In this document: positions 19,636 through 19,798 of the stretch, piece after piece | Layout: each line of letters starts with the position of its first letter | How positions within the stretch are numbered: position 1 is the stretch's first letter | DNA from: Astrothelium macrocarpum | Lineage: Eukaryota > Ascomycota > Dothideomycetes > Trypetheliales > Trypetheliaceae | Length of the DNA stretch: 19,798 bases | Direction: 5' to 3' | Assembly: GCA_021030915.1 (NCBI GenBank) | Contig: JAGEMR010000249.1 | Location: forward strand, 1 to 19,798 | Made by a program: the position numbers and the translations under genes | Notes under the pieces: model-generated | What the model saw: only the letters and a program-made list of their open reading frames with translations | Databases searched by the model: none | Told to the model about the DNA's origin: nothing

Positions 19636-19798
19636 TCTCAAAACTATACATTGCACTCGAGGCGGACATGACACAGTCTCGTGATTTCTGATGCTATTCA
19701 GAACCACTATGACGGAGCGCCATAGGAGTCAACGCCACCTTCTGCACGGCCCACATTTCTGCACACCCGAATTTTGATCAACCCCACGAATTCAAATA
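19636..19798. other. 3' flank of the second BTB gene
   Basis: This holds the expected 3' region after the stop. Nothing else is recognisable before the window ends. Confidence 0.4.

Noticed and set aside
1..19798. tRNA, rRNA, CRISPR arrays, bacterial promoters or viral genes
   Set aside because: I found no B-box-like tRNA core in a suitable context, no regularly spaced repeats and no viral hallmark proteins. The intron-bearing genes are fungal.

Overview
The window looks like nuclear DNA of a filamentous ascomycete (Pezizomycotina; a leotiomycete-type fungus is my guess from protein style). Genes are split by short introns of 47-82 nt with GT..AG borders and CTAAC/CTGAC-like branch sites. 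The encoded proteins are typically fungal: an SRPK-like kinase, MsrA, a fungal royal-jelly/yellow protein, an Est1-type protein, a ToxD-like reductase, kinesin-8 and BTB proteins. I see no bacterial operons, rRNA, tRNA or CRISPR.

Layout: 1-1522 is mostly non-coding, with one doubtful minus-strand ORF (15-398). A five-exon SRPK-like protein kinase lies at 1523-3027 (+). A three-exon peptide methionine sulfoxide reductase with a probable mitochondrial leader lies at 3850-4591 (+). A single-exon secreted MRJP/yellow-like protein lies at 5292-6572 (-). A two-exon protein with only the N-terminal part of a fungal Est1-like protein lies at 7430-8866 (-). A gene-poor stretch of about 2.5 kb (8867-11352) holds short inverted repeats. 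A three-exon zinc-type alcohol dehydrogenase-like (ToxD-type) oxidoreductase lies at 11353-12502 (+). It converges on a four-exon kinesin-8 motor at 12891-16234 (-), whose tail is very GC-rich and low in complexity. About 1.1 kb of divergent upstream DNA separates the kinesin from two tandem two-exon BTB/POZ genes, 17323-18139 and 18814-19635 (both +). These share length, intron position and phase, and a C-terminal Cys/His motif.

The genes do not form an obvious pathway or biosynthetic cluster. They look like unrelated housekeeping and lineage-expanded fungal genes lying side by side. All multi-exon models were built by hand from splice signals, reading-frame continuity and family motifs. Each main model keeps one frame from start to stop with no internal stop. 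I found no convincing new multi-gene system. The points most worth following are the BTB pair, the shortened Est1-like protein, the altered catalytic loop of the kinase, and possible dual targeting of MsrA.
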